Assembly (NCBI RefSeq): GCF_050303215.1
Contig: NZ_JBNLBH010000119.1
Location: 59,277-123,276, forward strand
Length of the DNA: 64,000 nucleotides
Source: Haliangium sp050303215
Lineage (GTDB): Bacteria > Myxococcota_A > Polyangia > Haliangiales > Haliangiaceae
Direction: 5' to 3'
How positions within the stretch are numbered: position 1 is the stretch's first letter; each line of letters opens with the position of its first letter. Position numbers and translations under genes: made by a program. Shown here in pieces: positions 17,114-32,900 of this stretch. A model generated the notes under the pieces. That model did no database searches, had not been told where the DNA came from, and saw only the letters and a list, made by a program, of their open reading frames with translations.

Positions 17114-18324
17114 TCCTGTGGAACGCGCTGGTCCAGACCTTGCGCCAGATCCGGCGCAACCCCATGCGCTCGTCGCTGACCACCCTGGGCGTGCTCATCG
17201 GGGTGGCCGCCGTCATCGCCATGGTCGCGCTCGGCAGCGGCGCCGCGGCTCGGGTCGAGGCCGATCTGTCCGGTCTGGGCCAGAACCTGCTGTTCGTCAT
17301 GCCCGGGACCCCGGGCCAGGGTTCGCCGGGAGCGCGCAGCTCAGCGCGGCCGTTCACCGACCAGGACGTGCGCGCCGTGAGGCGCGAGATCGCCGGCGTG
17401 GAGGCGGTGGCCCCGACCGCCAGCCGTACCGCCGTCGCCGTGTACGGAAACGCCAACTGGCGGACGATGATCACGGGCAGCGACAACGACTTGTTCACGG
17501 TCCAGACCTGGCGCTTCGCCCTGGGCCGGCGGTTCAACGAGGCCGAGCTGCGGGCCGGGGCGGCGGTGTGCGTGCTGGGGGAGACCGTGCGCCACGAGCT
17601 GTTTGGGACCCAAAACCCGGTCGACGCCCGGGTCCGGGTCGGCGACTTCACCTGCACCGTGATCGGCGTGCTGGCGCCCAAGGGGCAGTCGACTTTCGGC
17701 CAGGACCAAGACGACTTCGCGGTCGTGCCGCTGCTGACCTTCCAGCGCCGGGTAGCCGGCAACCGTGACATCTCGTTCATGTTCCTGGCCGCGCGCCACG
17801 GCGCCGACACCGGTCAGGTCAAGCGCGACGTCGAAGCCCTGATGAGCCAGCGCCGGCACATCCGCGAAGGCGAGGTGCCGGACTTCTTCGTGCGCGATAT
17901 GAAGGAGCTGGCCGAGACCGTGGGCGGGGTGACCAGCGTGCTCACTTCGCTGCTGGCCGCGATCGCGGCCGTGAGCCTGCTGGTGGGCGGCATCGGCATC
18001 ATGAACATCATGCTGGTGGCCGTGAGCGAGCGCACCCGCGAGATCGGTCTGCGCCTGGCCATCGGCGCGCGCGGACGCGATGTGCTGGCGCAGTTCCTGG
18101 TCGAGTCGATCGCGCTGTCCAGTATCGGCGGCGTGGCTGGCATCCTGCTCGGCCTGGGCGGCTCGTACCTGGCCACCGCCAAGCTCGGCTTGCCGCTGGT
18201 GCTGAGTGGCGGACTCATCGGGCTGCCGTTCCTGTTCGCGGTCGCGGTGGGCGTGATCTTCGGCTTCGTGCCGGCGCGCAAGGCCGCGCGCATGAACCCC
18301 ATCGACGCGCTTAGGCACGAGTGA
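17110..18324 (+). CDS. MacB-type ABC transporter permease
   Basis: 404 residues. The N-terminal TM follows the basic segment LRQIRRNPMRSSLTTLGVLIGVAAVIAM, a hallmark of MacB permeases. A periplasmic MacB-PCD domain (~45-270) is followed by the FtsX-type four-helix bundle with LLVGGIGIMNIMLVAVSERTREIGLRLAIGAR, a family-defining motif. It ends FVPARKAARMNPIDALRHE. In enteric MacB the ATPase is fused to this part; here it is separate. It works with the two upstream genes as an efflux or extrusion pump. The substrate is unknown. Confidence 0.93.
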   Translation: MILWNALVQTLRQIRRNPMRSSLTTLGVLIGVAAVIAMVALGSGAAARVEADLSGLGQNLLFVMPGTPGQGSPGARSSARPFTDQDVRAVRREIAGVEAVAPTASRTAVAVYGNANWRTMITGSDNDLFTVQTWRFALGRRFNEAELRAGAAVCVLGETVRHELFGTQNPVDARVRVGDFTCTVIGVLAPKGQSTFGQDQDDFAVVPLLTFQRRVAGNRDISFMFLAARHGADTGQVKRDVEALMSQRRHIREGEVPDFFVRDMKELAETVGGVTSVLTSLLAAIAAVSLLVGGIGIMNIMLVAVSERTREIGLRLAIGARGRDVLAQFLVESIALSSIGGVAGILLGLGGSYLATAKLGLPLVLSGGLIGLPFLFAVAVGVIFGFVPARKAARMNPIDALRHE

Positions 18325-18331
18325 CCGCCCG

Positions 18332-18371
18332 CCTGACGCCGCCCTCGCGACGATCGCGGAGAAGCGTCAGG
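18332..18371. terminator. Long hairpin between convergent genes
   Basis: CCTGACGC (18332-18339) and GCGTCAGG (18364-18371) form 8-bp arms enclosing an inner, nearly paired TCGCGA/TCGCGG stem. It fills the 48-nt gap between the pump operon and a convergent LysR gene, so it probably serves both strands. Confidence 0.55.
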
Positions 18372-18372
18372 G

Positions 18373-19287
18373 CTACTCGCGCAAGCGGTCGAGGATCGCC
18401 TCGTCGAGCAGTTCGATCACCGCCTCGATGCGAGGCACCCGGCGCAGCGCTCTGTGAACCACCAGGTACCAGCTCAGCTCGGGCAGGTTCACCTCGATGC
18501 CCGGCACCTCGACCAGGCCGACCGTGCTCCCCTGGACCCGTGGCAGGACCATGGCCCCCACCCCGGCCGTCGCAGCGGCGCGCATGGCCAAGAAGCTGTC
18601 GGACGTGTACACCGGTGGGCGATCGCCACGGTGCTGCTCGACCCACTGGGCCATCGGGATGTGCAGCATGTCGTCGCTGTATTGGATCCAGTCGAGCTCT
18701 TCGGGCGCTATCTGGCGCCGGCGCTTGGGCCGTTGGGACGTCAGCGCGTCGAGGTAGCCGGAGCTCACGAATACCGCCAGCGGCAGATCGGGCAGGCGCC
18801 GGAACATCAGATCGCCGTGCTCGGGACGCTGGGTGCGGATGGCCACCTCGGCTTCGCGGCGGAGTAGGTCCACGTGTCGGGTGCCGGCCAGGACCTCCAG
18901 CCGCAGATCGGGGTAGCGCTGCGCGAGCGCGTGCAGCAGCCGCGGCACCAGATCGACCGCCGTGCCGGGCGGGACGGCCAGGCGGACCCGCCCCGCCGGC
19001 CGCTCCTCCAGACCGCTGAGCGCAGCGGTGGCGCCCTCGGCCGCGGCGGCCATGGCCTCGGCGTGCGGTTGCAGCAGCCAGGCCGCCTCGGTGGGGACCA
19101 ACCCGTCGCGGCTGCGATCGAACAGGGCGTGGCCGATCTTCTCTTCGAGCGCCGCCACCCGACGTGAGGTCGTGGCCTGCGCCACCCCCAGCCGCGCCGC
19201 GGCCCGCGACAAGCTCCCCGCCTCGAAGGCGGCGAGGAAGTAGCGCACATCGTCCCAGTCGAGCGTGGTCGGTATCGAGGCATCCAT
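18373..19287 (-). CDS. LysR-family transcriptional regulator
   Basis: 304 residues. The HTH is LDWDDVRYFLAAFEAGSLSRAAARLGVAQATTSRRVAALEEKIG. The effector domain includes GRVRLAVPPGTAVDLVPRLLHAL and ends with a lobe containing GVGAMVLPRVQGS. The opening "LDWDDVRYFLA" is usual in a large proteobacterial LysR subgroup. It is divergent from the metallo-beta-lactamase-fold gene at 19370 across 82 nt that carry inverted repeats, so mutual control is likely. Confidence 0.9.
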   Translation of the reverse strand: MDASIPTTLDWDDVRYFLAAFEAGSLSRAAARLGVAQATTSRRVAALEEKIGHALFDRSRDGLVPTEAAWLLQPHAEAMAAAAEGATAALSGLEERPAGRVRLAVPPGTAVDLVPRLLHALAQRYPDLRLEVLAGTRHVDLLRREAEVAIRTQRPEHGDLMFRRLPDLPLAVFVSSGYLDALTSQRPKRRRQIAPEELDWIQYSDDMLHIPMAQWVEQHRGDRPPVYTSDSFLAMRAAATAGVGAMVLPRVQGSTVGLVEVPGIEVNLPELSWYLVVHRALRRVPRIEAVIELLDEAILDRLRE

Positions 19288-19369
19288 CCGTATGCGGATG
19301 CTACCAGCACATTTTTGGTTGTGGCAATCCTAAAACGCATACCCATACTCTTGTCCAAGGAGGCTCGAT
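19285..19369. promoter_or_regulatory. Divergent LysR/hydrolase control region with inverted repeats
   Basis: CATCCG-TATG-CGGATG (19285-19300) is a palindrome that includes the LysR start codon. GTATGCG (19290-19296) recurs inverted as CGCATAC (19336-19342). This spacing of one site near the regulator and one nearer the target promoter is the usual LysR pattern. AAGGAGG at about 19358-19364 is the strong ribosome site of the hydrolase gene. Confidence 0.5.
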
Positions 19370-20332
19370 ATGCACCGTACTCGTTGGTTTCGTTCGCTCA
19401 TCGTCGTGGTGATTCTGGCCGGCTCTGCGGCCGTTGCCGTGGCCATGTCCAACCGCTTGCTCACCGACCAAGCCGCGGTCCCATTCACCGCGCCACCGCC
19501 GAGCGCGTCCACGTGGGAGCAGGTGTTTGCGCGCCCGGCCGTCATCGAGCACGAGGCGGTGCTCTCGGCCCGCTGGATGGTGGAGCTGTCGGGCATGCTC
19601 GACCTCGACCACCCCGAGGCCCGCGCGGCCGGATTGGACGACCACGACATCCCCATCGTGTTGCCCGTGCACGTGCTCCGCCACCCCGAGCGCGGGACCT
19701 TCATCATCGACACCGGCGTGCCGGCGGAGCTGGTCACTCGAGGGCTGATCAGCTACCTCGTCGACAGCGTCGAGGTCGTGGAGCCGATCGAGTCGATCGT
19801 GGCTCGGCAGCCGCAGCCGCTTGCCGGCGTTCTGCTCACCCACTTCCACCTCGACCATGTGCTCGGGCTGCCCGGCTTGCCCCTGGACACGCCGGTCTTC
19901 ACCGGCCCCGGCGAGCTCGAGATCGAGAGCATCATGCACCTGCTCCTGCGCTCCACCTACGACGAGCTACTCGCCGGGCGGGCTCCAATCAGGGCCTGGC
20001 GGACCGAGGACGCCCACCCCATGGGTCCGATCGAACGAGCCATCGACGTGTTCGGCGACGGCTCGTTGTGGGCCCTGCACATGCCCGGACACACGACCGG
20101 GAGCATGGCCTTCCTGGCCCACACCACCTCGGGCCCGCTGCTCTTCACCGGCGACACCTCGCACACCATCTGGGGCTGGGAGCACGGGGTCACTCCCGGA
20201 AGCTTCACTGCCGATCACGAGGCCAACGCGCATAGCCTCGACCAGCTCCGGCGGCTGGTGAGTGAGTATCCGCAGATCAAGGTGTACACCGGCCACGAGC
20301 TCGACGGCGACGGTACCGGCGTGGACGGGTGA
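19370..20332 (+). CDS. Metallo-beta-lactamase-fold hydrolase, membrane-anchored or exported
   Basis: 320 residues. An N-terminal hydrophobic segment (~9-26) acts as signal or anchor. The metal site is complete: THFHLDH (His158, His160, Asp162, His163), HMPGHTTGS (His241), GDTSH (Asp262) and YTGHE (His309). The HxHxDH plus GDTSH pattern is closest to lactonase / N-acyl-homoserine-lactonase-like and other small-molecule esterases of the fold, but length and insertions differ. Substrate is unproven. It has AAGGAGG 5 nt before the ATG. Control by the divergent LysR regulator is likely. Confidence 0.85.
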   Translation: MHRTRWFRSLIVVVILAGSAAVAVAMSNRLLTDQAAVPFTAPPPSASTWEQVFARPAVIEHEAVLSARWMVELSGMLDLDHPEARAAGLDDHDIPIVLPVHVLRHPERGTFIIDTGVPAELVTRGLISYLVDSVEVVEPIESIVARQPQPLAGVLLTHFHLDHVLGLPGLPLDTPVFTGPGELEIESIMHLLLRSTYDELLAGRAPIRAWRTEDAHPMGPIERAIDVFGDGSLWALHMPGHTTGSMAFLAHTTSGPLLFTGDTSHTIWGWEHGVTPGSFTADHEANAHSLDQLRRLVSEYPQIKVYTGHELDGDGTGVDG

Positions 20333-20341
20333 AGCGGCGCG

Positions 20342-20674
20342 CTATCTCGACGAAGGGGGCTGATCACGTCCACTCGGACGCTCTTCCTCGTGTGCCCGCG
20401 CCGCGGTCTCGTCAGCGTGCTCGGCGAAGTCGAAGACGACATCGAGCGCCCCGCCAACCACGCGGTTGACCCCGCGCACGGCACCGTGCGCAGCGGACAC
20501 GCACAGGTCATAGGCCGCGTGGATACCCTGGGTTGGCAAGGTCAAGGGCGGGATCCGGGCCACGATGTCAAAGGGACGCGCCGCAGCTTGCTTCTGCACC
20601 CGCTCCACCGCCCGCGACCCGTGCTCGATCGCGTCCTGCAATAGATCTTTCACGCCGCGCCAACGAGGGTTCAT
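20342..20674 (-). CDS. Small hypothetical partner of the alpha/beta hydrolase
   Basis: 110 residues; I recognise no family. It is helical and basic at the start (WRGVKDLLQDAIEHGSRAVERVQKQAAARPFDIV). A Pro-containing break follows, then a second amphipathic stretch with VNRVVGGALDVVFDFAEHAD, and a charged tail. No signal or TM is evident. Its ATG overlaps the stop of the hydrolase gene upstream (ATGA), so the two are coupled. Such an arrangement suggests a helper or regulator of the hydrolase, which is inference only. Confidence 0.7.
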   Translation of the reverse strand: MNPRWRGVKDLLQDAIEHGSRAVERVQKQAAARPFDIVARIPPLTLPTQGIHAAYDLCVSAAHGAVRGVNRVVGGALDVVFDFAEHADETAARAHEEERPSGRDQPPSSR

Positions 20675-21627
20675 GGCTCCTCCTCACACCACACTCGGAT
20701 GTGTTCGTAGACCTCGGGTGCGCGGGTGAGTCCCATATGCCCGAGCCCGGGTATCACCCGCACCTGCTCCTGTGGAAAGCACGGGCTGCGATCGCCGGGC
20801 CGGGACCGGCCAGCCGCGCTCCGCAGCGGCACCACGGCGTCCCCGAACAGCAGCGCCAGGCGCGGATCCTTTGTCACCGAGGCGGCCACGAGGTAGTGAC
20901 GGATGTGTGGCAGCAGGGGCACCGGGTGACGCCGGTTTTGTAGCAGCGCGTCGGCGTCGACGCCCTCCCAGTCCTCGCGGCGGAGGTTGGCGTAGCGCAG
21001 GTCCTTGATACCGCTGCTGCGCAGCTTTCCGATGTCGGCCACCAGCTTGGTGTAGGGGTTGCCTATGGCGTCGAGGACCCACCCAGTCAGGTTGCCGAGG
21101 CGCTCGAACGGCGCCCCCAGGTGAGGCGTGCCCAGGTAGATGGCTCGGCTGACCAGGGGCAACCATCGCCGATCACCCGCGGTCGCGGCTGCGTGCGTGG
21201 CGCTGCGCACGACCAGGCCACCCATGCTGTGACCGATGAGACAGATCTCCTCGATGGGCGCCGGATAGGCCGCCACCAGGGCCTCGAGCAGCGTGTCCAG
21301 GGAGTCGCCGTTGTCCGAGATGTGAAGCCCGGTGTTGTAACGCACGTACACGGGTGTGTAGTCGAGATCCCGCGCGAGCTGCGAACCGAACGAGCTTCCG
21401 TCAGCGCACTCCCAGGTGCGCTCGGTGGACATCAGGCCGTGCACGAACACGACCACGCGCGCGGTCGCCGCCGTACAGGCGTCCGCAAGCGCCTCTCGGG
21501 TCGGCGTCACCGGTTCACCGTCGACGATCAGCTCCATCGGGATGGCGAGCGCGTTTCCGCTCCGTTTCAGGTGGTCACCAAGGACCCCGTTGAGCACGGC
21601 GAGCGCGCGGTCTATCCGAGCCTGCAT
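20671..21627 (-). CDS. Alpha/beta hydrolase (PGAP1/DUF676-like lipase)
   Basis: 318 residues from the ATG at 21627; the longer upstream frame is unrelated. The oxyanion strand reads VVVFVHGLMSTERTW, and the nucleophile elbow is CLIGHSMGGLVVRSATHAA. Then comes YLGTPHLGAPFERLGNLTGW, a common motif after the nucleophile in lipases that act on bulky esters. The acid is likely the Asp in LLFGDAVVPLRS and the catalytic His lies in IPGLGHMGLTRAPEV. The protein lacks a signal peptide. It is followed, with overlapping codons, by the small gene at 20342. Upstream lies the reductase relic and the PKS start, but the gene points away from the biosynthetic genes. Confidence 0.87.
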   Translation of the reverse strand: MQARIDRALAVLNGVLGDHLKRSGNALAIPMELIVDGEPVTPTREALADACTAATARVVVFVHGLMSTERTWECADGSSFGSQLARDLDYTPVYVRYNTGLHISDNGDSLDTLLEALVAAYPAPIEEICLIGHSMGGLVVRSATHAAATAGDRRWLPLVSRAIYLGTPHLGAPFERLGNLTGWVLDAIGNPYTKLVADIGKLRSSGIKDLRYANLRREDWEGVDADALLQNRRHPVPLLPHIRHYLVAASVTKDPRLALLFGDAVVPLRSAAGRSRPGDRSPCFPQEQVRVIPGLGHMGLTRAPEVYEHIRVWCEEEP

Positions 21628-21704
21628 GATAGCGACGCTACACCCGAGCGCGATTCGTGTCCATGGCCGAGTCAGCCTCCACGAGGCCCAGCGCCAACCC
21701 ACCG

Positions 21705-22005
21705 GGGAGTAGAGCGCTGGCCGCCCCATTCGACGCCTCCGAGTGGGAGGCCAAGCACTTACCCGCCTTGGGCCGATAGCTTGCCGCCTCCGCCGCTCGG
21801 ATAGTATCGCGCGGCCACCTGTCGAAGTTCGCTCAGTGACAACCGGTCGCCGCGTACGAGAACGTATATGCCGTCTGGTACACACAGGGGACGCCCCCCA
21901 GCCACACGTCACTGACGCCTAACTTCCGGCGTGGCTCGGCACGCTGTGCAGAGCCGGCTTCCCAACACGTCTCGCCAATGCATCTCGCGCGGTACCGTAA
22001 CAACA
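21705..22005 (+). pseudogene. Relic of the 3' end of a thioester-reductase (NRPS terminal) gene
   Basis: This stretch aligns on the same strand with the last ~300 nt of the NRPS gene at about 34365-34657. Shared blocks in order include GACGCC-n-CCGAGTGGGAG, AGCACTT-n-CCC, ACCTGTCGA, CCGGTC, TACGAGAAC, GCACAGGGG-type, CACGTCAC-n-GACGCCTA and GCTGTGCAGAGCCGGCTTCCC, continuing to the stop position. Identity by eye is roughly 70-75%. The relic has in-frame stops (TAG after LG-R, TGA after FAQ, TAA after VTDA), a +2 shift near 21895 and single-base gaps, so it is dead. It represents ~95 codons of a reductase-domain C-terminus that is unattached to anything upstream. Confidence 0.8.
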
Positions 22006-22181
22006 ATGTCCCAGCCCGGGACGGGGGCATGCGACCTCGCCGCTGGCCTCGTGTGATTCGCGTCCATGATGGCGAGAGCCGCGTCGTTCGCGATCCTAGC
22101 AAACGCAAACGATGAACTGAAGATCGCGGCCGTCCCCCCGCTGCGACTCGCACTTGATCTAGGTCGCGGCGCCGCGCCATA
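22006..22181 (+). promoter_or_regulatory. Leader/promoter region of the PKS-NRPS operon
   Basis: This is 176 nt between the reductase relic and the first biosynthetic gene. An in-frame TGA at 22155 limits the start to TTG 22182 or TTG 22191. I see no good -35/-10 pair and no clear ribosome site, so expression may be weak or regulated by sites I cannot identify. Confidence 0.3.
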
Positions 22182-26936
<4,755 letters not shown>

Positions 26937-26944
26937 GTGCGAGA

Positions 26945-29900
26945 ATGACATTGTCCGATACGACCAAGAGCGAGTCGGAGGCGCCGGCGGGTAACCTCCG
27001 TGGTGTACGCGAACGCCTGCGCGGGGTCCTGGAGACCTTCATGGAGATGCCGGCCGGCACCCTGGACCTGCACACCCCGCTCCTCGAGCTCGGCGCCGAC
27101 TCGCTCGTCCTCATCGATCTGATCCGGGTGTTGAAGGACGATTACGGGGTAGGAGTCTCGATGCAGCGTGTGTTCGAGGAACTGAACACAGTGTCGCTGT
27201 TGAGCGAGTACGTCACCCAAACGATGCCCGCGCCTGTCGATGCCGCCCCCATAACCGGCCCCACGGACTCGCCGCCCGCATCGACGGCACCAACGCCCAC
27301 GATCCTCGCCTCACGGCCCACACCGCCGCCCGTTGCCCCCGCCCAGCCCGCTGCACCCACGCCGCCCGTAGCGCCGGCGCCCCCCACTGCTTCCACGCCT
27401 CAGCCGCCCCCGTCCCGGCCGGCCTCGATGCCGACCAGAGCATCAGCGCCCCTCGGTGCATCGGCGGCCGTGGTCGAACTGCTCGCGCAAAACACTCGCT
27501 TCCTCACCGATCTGGCAGCTCAGCAGCAACAGACTCTACAACGAGCGCTGGCGCTGCTGGGCGGCGACCCCGGAGCGACCGCAGCACCGACGCCGTCGAG
27601 CATGGGGCAGGCTCAGGCCCCGCCCGACCAACCAGCCTCGGCAGGGGCGACGGTGTCGGCGACCAGCGCCGTCGTCGAGGTCGATGCTCCCGCGCACCGC
27701 GGCCCGGCCAAGGTCATGCCGCCGGGGGGCTGGAGCAAACCCAAGCAGCGCCTTGCCGCTCCCGATCCCGGCCACATCCTGCCTCGTACACAGGTCGGCT
27801 TGAGCCTGTACTATTTTGGCAACTACCCGGCTCCCTATCGACCGGACAAGTACCGCCTGGTGCTGGAAGGAGCACGCTTCGCCGACCGCCACGGATTCGA
27901 AGCGGTATGGGTGCCCGAGCGCCACTTCCACCCCTTCGCCGGATTCTCGCCCAACCCCTCGGTGCTGGCCGCCGCGCTCGCGCGCGAGACCCAGCGCGTG
28001 CGCCTGCGCGCCGGCAGCGTGGTGGCGCCCTTGCATCACCCCGTCCGCATCGCCGAGGAGTGGGCGGTCGTCGACAATCTGTCCGGGGGACGGGTGGGGA
28101 TCGCGTTTGCCTCGGGTTGGCACCCCGACGACTTCGTGTTCGCGCCCGAGGTCTACGGCCGCCACCGCGAGGTGATGTTCGAGCACATCGACGCGGTGGC
28201 GCGGCTGTGGCAGGGTCAGCCCTACGAGTGCTTGGGCGGCGCCGGCAACCGGCTGCGTCCCGCCCTGTACCCCATGCCCAAACAGCCACGCTTGCCGATC
28301 TGGCTGTCCGTCGTCAACAACCCCGACACCTTCATCCGGGCCGGACGGCTGGGCTACAACGTGATCACCAACCTCATCGGCCAAAGTCGCAGCGATCTCG
28401 CCGACAACCTGGCCCGCTACTATCAAGCCCGGCGCGAGGGCGGCCACGACCCGGCGACCGCGCGGGTCACCCTCATGCTGCACACGTTCGTGGGCTCAGA
28501 CGCCACCACCGCGCGCGCGCAGGCCCGAGGACCCTTCATCGAGTACCTGAAGTCCTCGGCCGGCCTGCTCGACAACATGTTCCGCAGCCAGGGCATGGAC
28601 ATCGACACCGAGCGCCTGAGCCCGGCGGACATGGATTACCTGCTGGGGCAGTCCTTCGACCGCTACGTGCGCAACAACGCGCTCATCGGCGACGCCGAGT
28701 CGTGCGCCGGCATGGTGCGCGGGTTCATGGACCTGGGCGTGAGCGAGATCGCCTGCTTCATCGATTTCGGCGTCGACGACGAGCAGGTCTTGCGCGGCCT
28801 CGAACACCTGCGCGACGTCGACACCCGGCTGCGCAGCGCCCCTGCGACCGAGACCGCGCAGCGCGTGCCCGAGCCCGAGCAACGCACCCCGGGGCTGCTG
28901 CAGGGCTCCGGAGGCGCCCCTCTGCGCCTGGACGGCCTGGACGATCGCCAGCGCGCTCACCTCCGCGCCTTGGTCGACCGACTGAGCCAAAAAACCGCCC
29001 GCTCCAAGCAGGCAGCCCAGGCGCTGCGGCCACAGTTGGCCGACTATCGTGGCATCTTGGGCTTCCGCCTGTCGCTCAAGGAGCTACTGTACCTGATCGT
29101 GGCCGACCGGCTCGAAGGAGCCCACGTGTGGGACATCGACGGCAACCGCTACGTCGACCTGACCATGGGCTTCGGGATCACCCTCTTTGGCCACAACCCG
29201 GACTTCATCCGCGCAGCGGTGCAGGCGCAGCTCGAACGCGGCATCGAGCTGGGCCTGCGCGCACCTCGGCTCATGGACCTGGTGCCGCGGCTGTGCGCCT
29301 TCCTCGGCGTCGACCGCGTCGCGTTCGCCAACACCGGCACCGAGGCCATGATGGGCGCCATTCGCCTGGCCCGCCTGGCCACCGGCAAGGCCAAGCTGGT
29401 CATCTTCGAGGGTGCCTATCACGGACACTCGGACGCCGTGCTCGCCCGGCGTTCACGCGTACCCGGCGACCCCCAATCGCTCCCCATCTCGCCCGGCATC
29501 TCGCTCAAGGCCATGGAGGAGGTCATGGTGCTGGAGTACGGGAAACCGGCCGCGCTAGAGCTCATCCGCGCTCACGCCGGCGAGATCGCGGCAGTCATCA
29601 CCGAACCGGTCCAGGCTCGACGCCCCGGGCTGCAGCCGGTGGCGTTCCTGCGCGAGCTGCGCGAGCTCACCCAGCACCACGACATCGCCCTCGTCTTCGA
29701 CGAGATCATCACCGGCTTCCGCGTCCACCCGCGCGGCGCCGGCGGTTTGTTCGCCATTCAGCCCGACCTCAGCACCTTCGGCAAGATCATCGGCGGTGGC
29801 CTGCCCATCGGTCTGATCGCCGGCAGCGCTCGCTTCATGGACGGCCTCGATGGCGGGCTGTGGCAGTACGGCGACGACTCCCACCCCAACGCCGAAACCA

Positions 29901-32900
29901 CGATGTACGGCGGAACCTTCCAGATGCATTCGCTGGCACTGGCCGCGGCCGACGCCACCCTGCGTCGGCTCGAGGACGCCGGGCCGGCGTTGCAGCAACA
30001 GCTCAGCGCCCGCTGCGCCGCCCTCACCGAGCGCCTCGACGCCTGCTTCCGCGCCCGCGAGGTCCCCATCGAGACGGTCCGCTTCGGTTCGCTGTTCCGC
30101 TTCCAGTTCGCCCGCCACGTCAACGCCGAGCTGTTCTTTCACCACCTGGTGGATCAGGGCGTGTTCATCAAGGACATCCGCAACTGTTTCGTATCCACCG
30201 CCCACGGCGACGATGACCTCGACGCCGTGGTCCGCGCGGTCGACGCCACCGTGCTCGCCATGCAGGAAGGGGGTTTCCTGCCGGCGCCGGTCGGGGGCCC
30301 GCTTGACCCGCCGCGGGAGCCCTCGACATCGATCGACACCCCGCTGGTCTTGGCGGCCAGCCCGGCGCAGGAGCAGCTCTTCGTGGTGTCGCGGCACACC
30401 CCCAGGGCGGTATCCGCGTACATCGAGCCCATCGCCCTCGAGCTCCGCGGCCCGCTGTCCGAGCCGGCGCTCGAACAGGCGCTCGCGACCTTGGTCGCGC
30501 GCCATGAGTCGCTGCGCTTGGTCGCGCGTCCGGGACACCGGGAGATCGAGCTCTTGCCGCGGGTGCCGGTCACGCTCGCCCGAGTGGACCTCCCTCACCT
30601 GGACGTCGCGGCTCCTGACCCCGACCGCGATCCAGCCCATATGGAGTTCGATCCGCGCATCGTGGCTTGGGTGAATGAGCGCGCAGAGCAGGCCATGGAC
30701 CTGCACCGTGGGCCGCTGTTCGACTTCAGCTTGCTGCGCCTCGGTCCCGAACGCGCGCTCCTGGTCCTGCGCTTCCATCATAGCGTCGCCGATGGCATGT
30801 CCTTCCTCCTCCTGGTCACGGAGTTGGCGCGCGCCTACAGCGCTCACCTCCACGGTGACCAGGCCAGCTTCGAGCCGGCGACGTCGTTCCAGGCCCTAGC
30901 GCCGCACCTCGACGCCTACTTGGCCTCCTCCTCGAGCGCCGAGGACCGCCGATTCTGGCGTCGCTATCTGGGCCGAGAGCTGCCCGTCGTCACGGCGCCC
31001 GGCGACCGCACCCCACCGACGGCCTTCAGCTTTCACGGCAACCGCCACGCCGTACGTTTGGACGGCGCGACCCGCCGAGCTCTGATCGCTCTCGGCGGTC
31101 GCCACCGCGCGACGTTGTTTACGGTGCTCTTGGGAGTGTACGCGCTGTTGGTACAGCGGCTGGCCGACGTCGACGAGGTCGTGGTGGCCACGCCGGTGTC
31201 CGGCCGACTCCCGGGCACCGAGGCCGTGGTCGGCTACGCCACTCACCTCGTTCCCATCATCGCCCGCCGCGAGGCCGGCCAGTCTTTCTCCGACTATCTG
31301 CGCGCGCTCTCGGCCGACGTGCTCGCAGTGCTGGAGCACCGGCGACTGCCGTTCTACGAGCTCATGCGCGAAGGCCTGCTCGGGCGCCCGAACAGCAGCG
31401 GGGTGCTCCTGCCGCTGCTGTTCAACCTCGACCGCGTAACCACCGTTCCGGAGTTCGAAGGGCTGGAGGCAGAGCTCGCGGTCCTGCCCCGCGCGTGCGC
31501 CCGCGCTGACCTGGAGCTGAACGTGCTCGACACCGGCGACGCGCTCACCCTTCTCTTCGACGGCGCGAGCGATCGCTACAGCCCGTCCCAGCTCGAGCGC
31601 TACGCGCGCGCGTTCGTAGGCCTGTGCCGCGGGCTCATCGACCACCCGGATATGGACGTGGCACGCGCACCGCTGATGTCGGATCGAGAGCGCGAGCGAG
31701 TGCTCGTCAGTTTTCAGAACCACGACCCGGTGCCGGCCCCGCGCTGCCTGCACGAGCTGATTGCGGCCGCCGACGCGGCGCCCACCGACCCCGCCCTGGT
31801 CGACCCCGAGCGCAACCTGAGCTACGGCGAACTCGGCGCCATCAGCAACCGACTGGCCCACCACCTGGGCTCCTTCGGAATCGGTCGCGACGCCGTGGTG
31901 GCCGTATACCTGCCCAGCTCGGTCGACGCGTTCAGCGCCATCCTGGCCGTGAGCAAGGCCGGAGCGGCCTTTTTGCCTTTGCGCGTGGGTGACCCGCGCG
32001 AGCGCATCAGCGCCCAGCTCCGGCTCGCCGGCGCGCGGCTCGTGATCTCACGCGCCCCCTGGATCGACGACCTGCGCGGGCTCGACACCGAGACGTTGGA
32101 TCTCGCCACCTGGACTCCAGAAGCATATCCGGACACACCGCCCGAGGTCCGCGCCGACCCCGACGCCCTCGCCTATGTCCTCTTCACCTCCGGCTCCACC
32201 GGCCAGCCCAAAGCGGTGGCGCTCACCCACCGCGGCCTGGCCCCGCTCTGCCACGAGATGAGGACGCGGCTCCGGCTCTCGCGCAATGATCGGGTCTACG
32301 CCCTGGTTGCGCTCAGCTTCGACGTGTCCTTACTCGAGATGCTGATCGCGCTGACGAGCGGCGCCGCGCTGCATTGTCACGGCCGGGCCGAGCCACCGCT
32401 CGGCCGCGCGCTCAGCCAGGAACTCACCCATCACCGTATCACCTGCCTGGTCGCGACTCCATCGTTGTGGGCCACGGTGCCCAAGCAGGAGCTCGACACT
32501 GTCGAACAGCTCGTGATCGGGGCCGAAGCGGTGCCGGCAGAGCTGCTGGTGCCGTGGAAGCCCGGGGTGAAGATCCATCATCTGTACGGCCCGACCGAGA
32601 CGACCATCTGGTCGCTGGGCACCAGCGAGCCCGCGCCGGGCGATCTGTCGTTCGCTCGGACCGCGGTCGGCACCCGCCTGTACATCCTCGACCGCAACCT
32701 CGAACCGATGCCGATCGATGTCCCCGGCCAGCTCTACATCGCCGGCGAAGGGCTCGCGCGCGGCTATCTCGGACAGCCCGAACTCACGCAGGCCCGCTTC
32801 GTGCCCGACCCGTTCGCCGAGCGGCCAGGGGCACGCATGTACGCCACCGGCGACCTCGGCTGCTACACCGAGACCGGAGCCGTGCGCTTCCTCGGACGCA

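Noticed and set aside
15040..18324. The MacAB-type pump as a dedicated part of the lipopeptide cluster
   Set aside because: It is 4 kb away, separated by LysR, hydrolase and lipase genes with their own terminators and direction; proximity alone does not support it.
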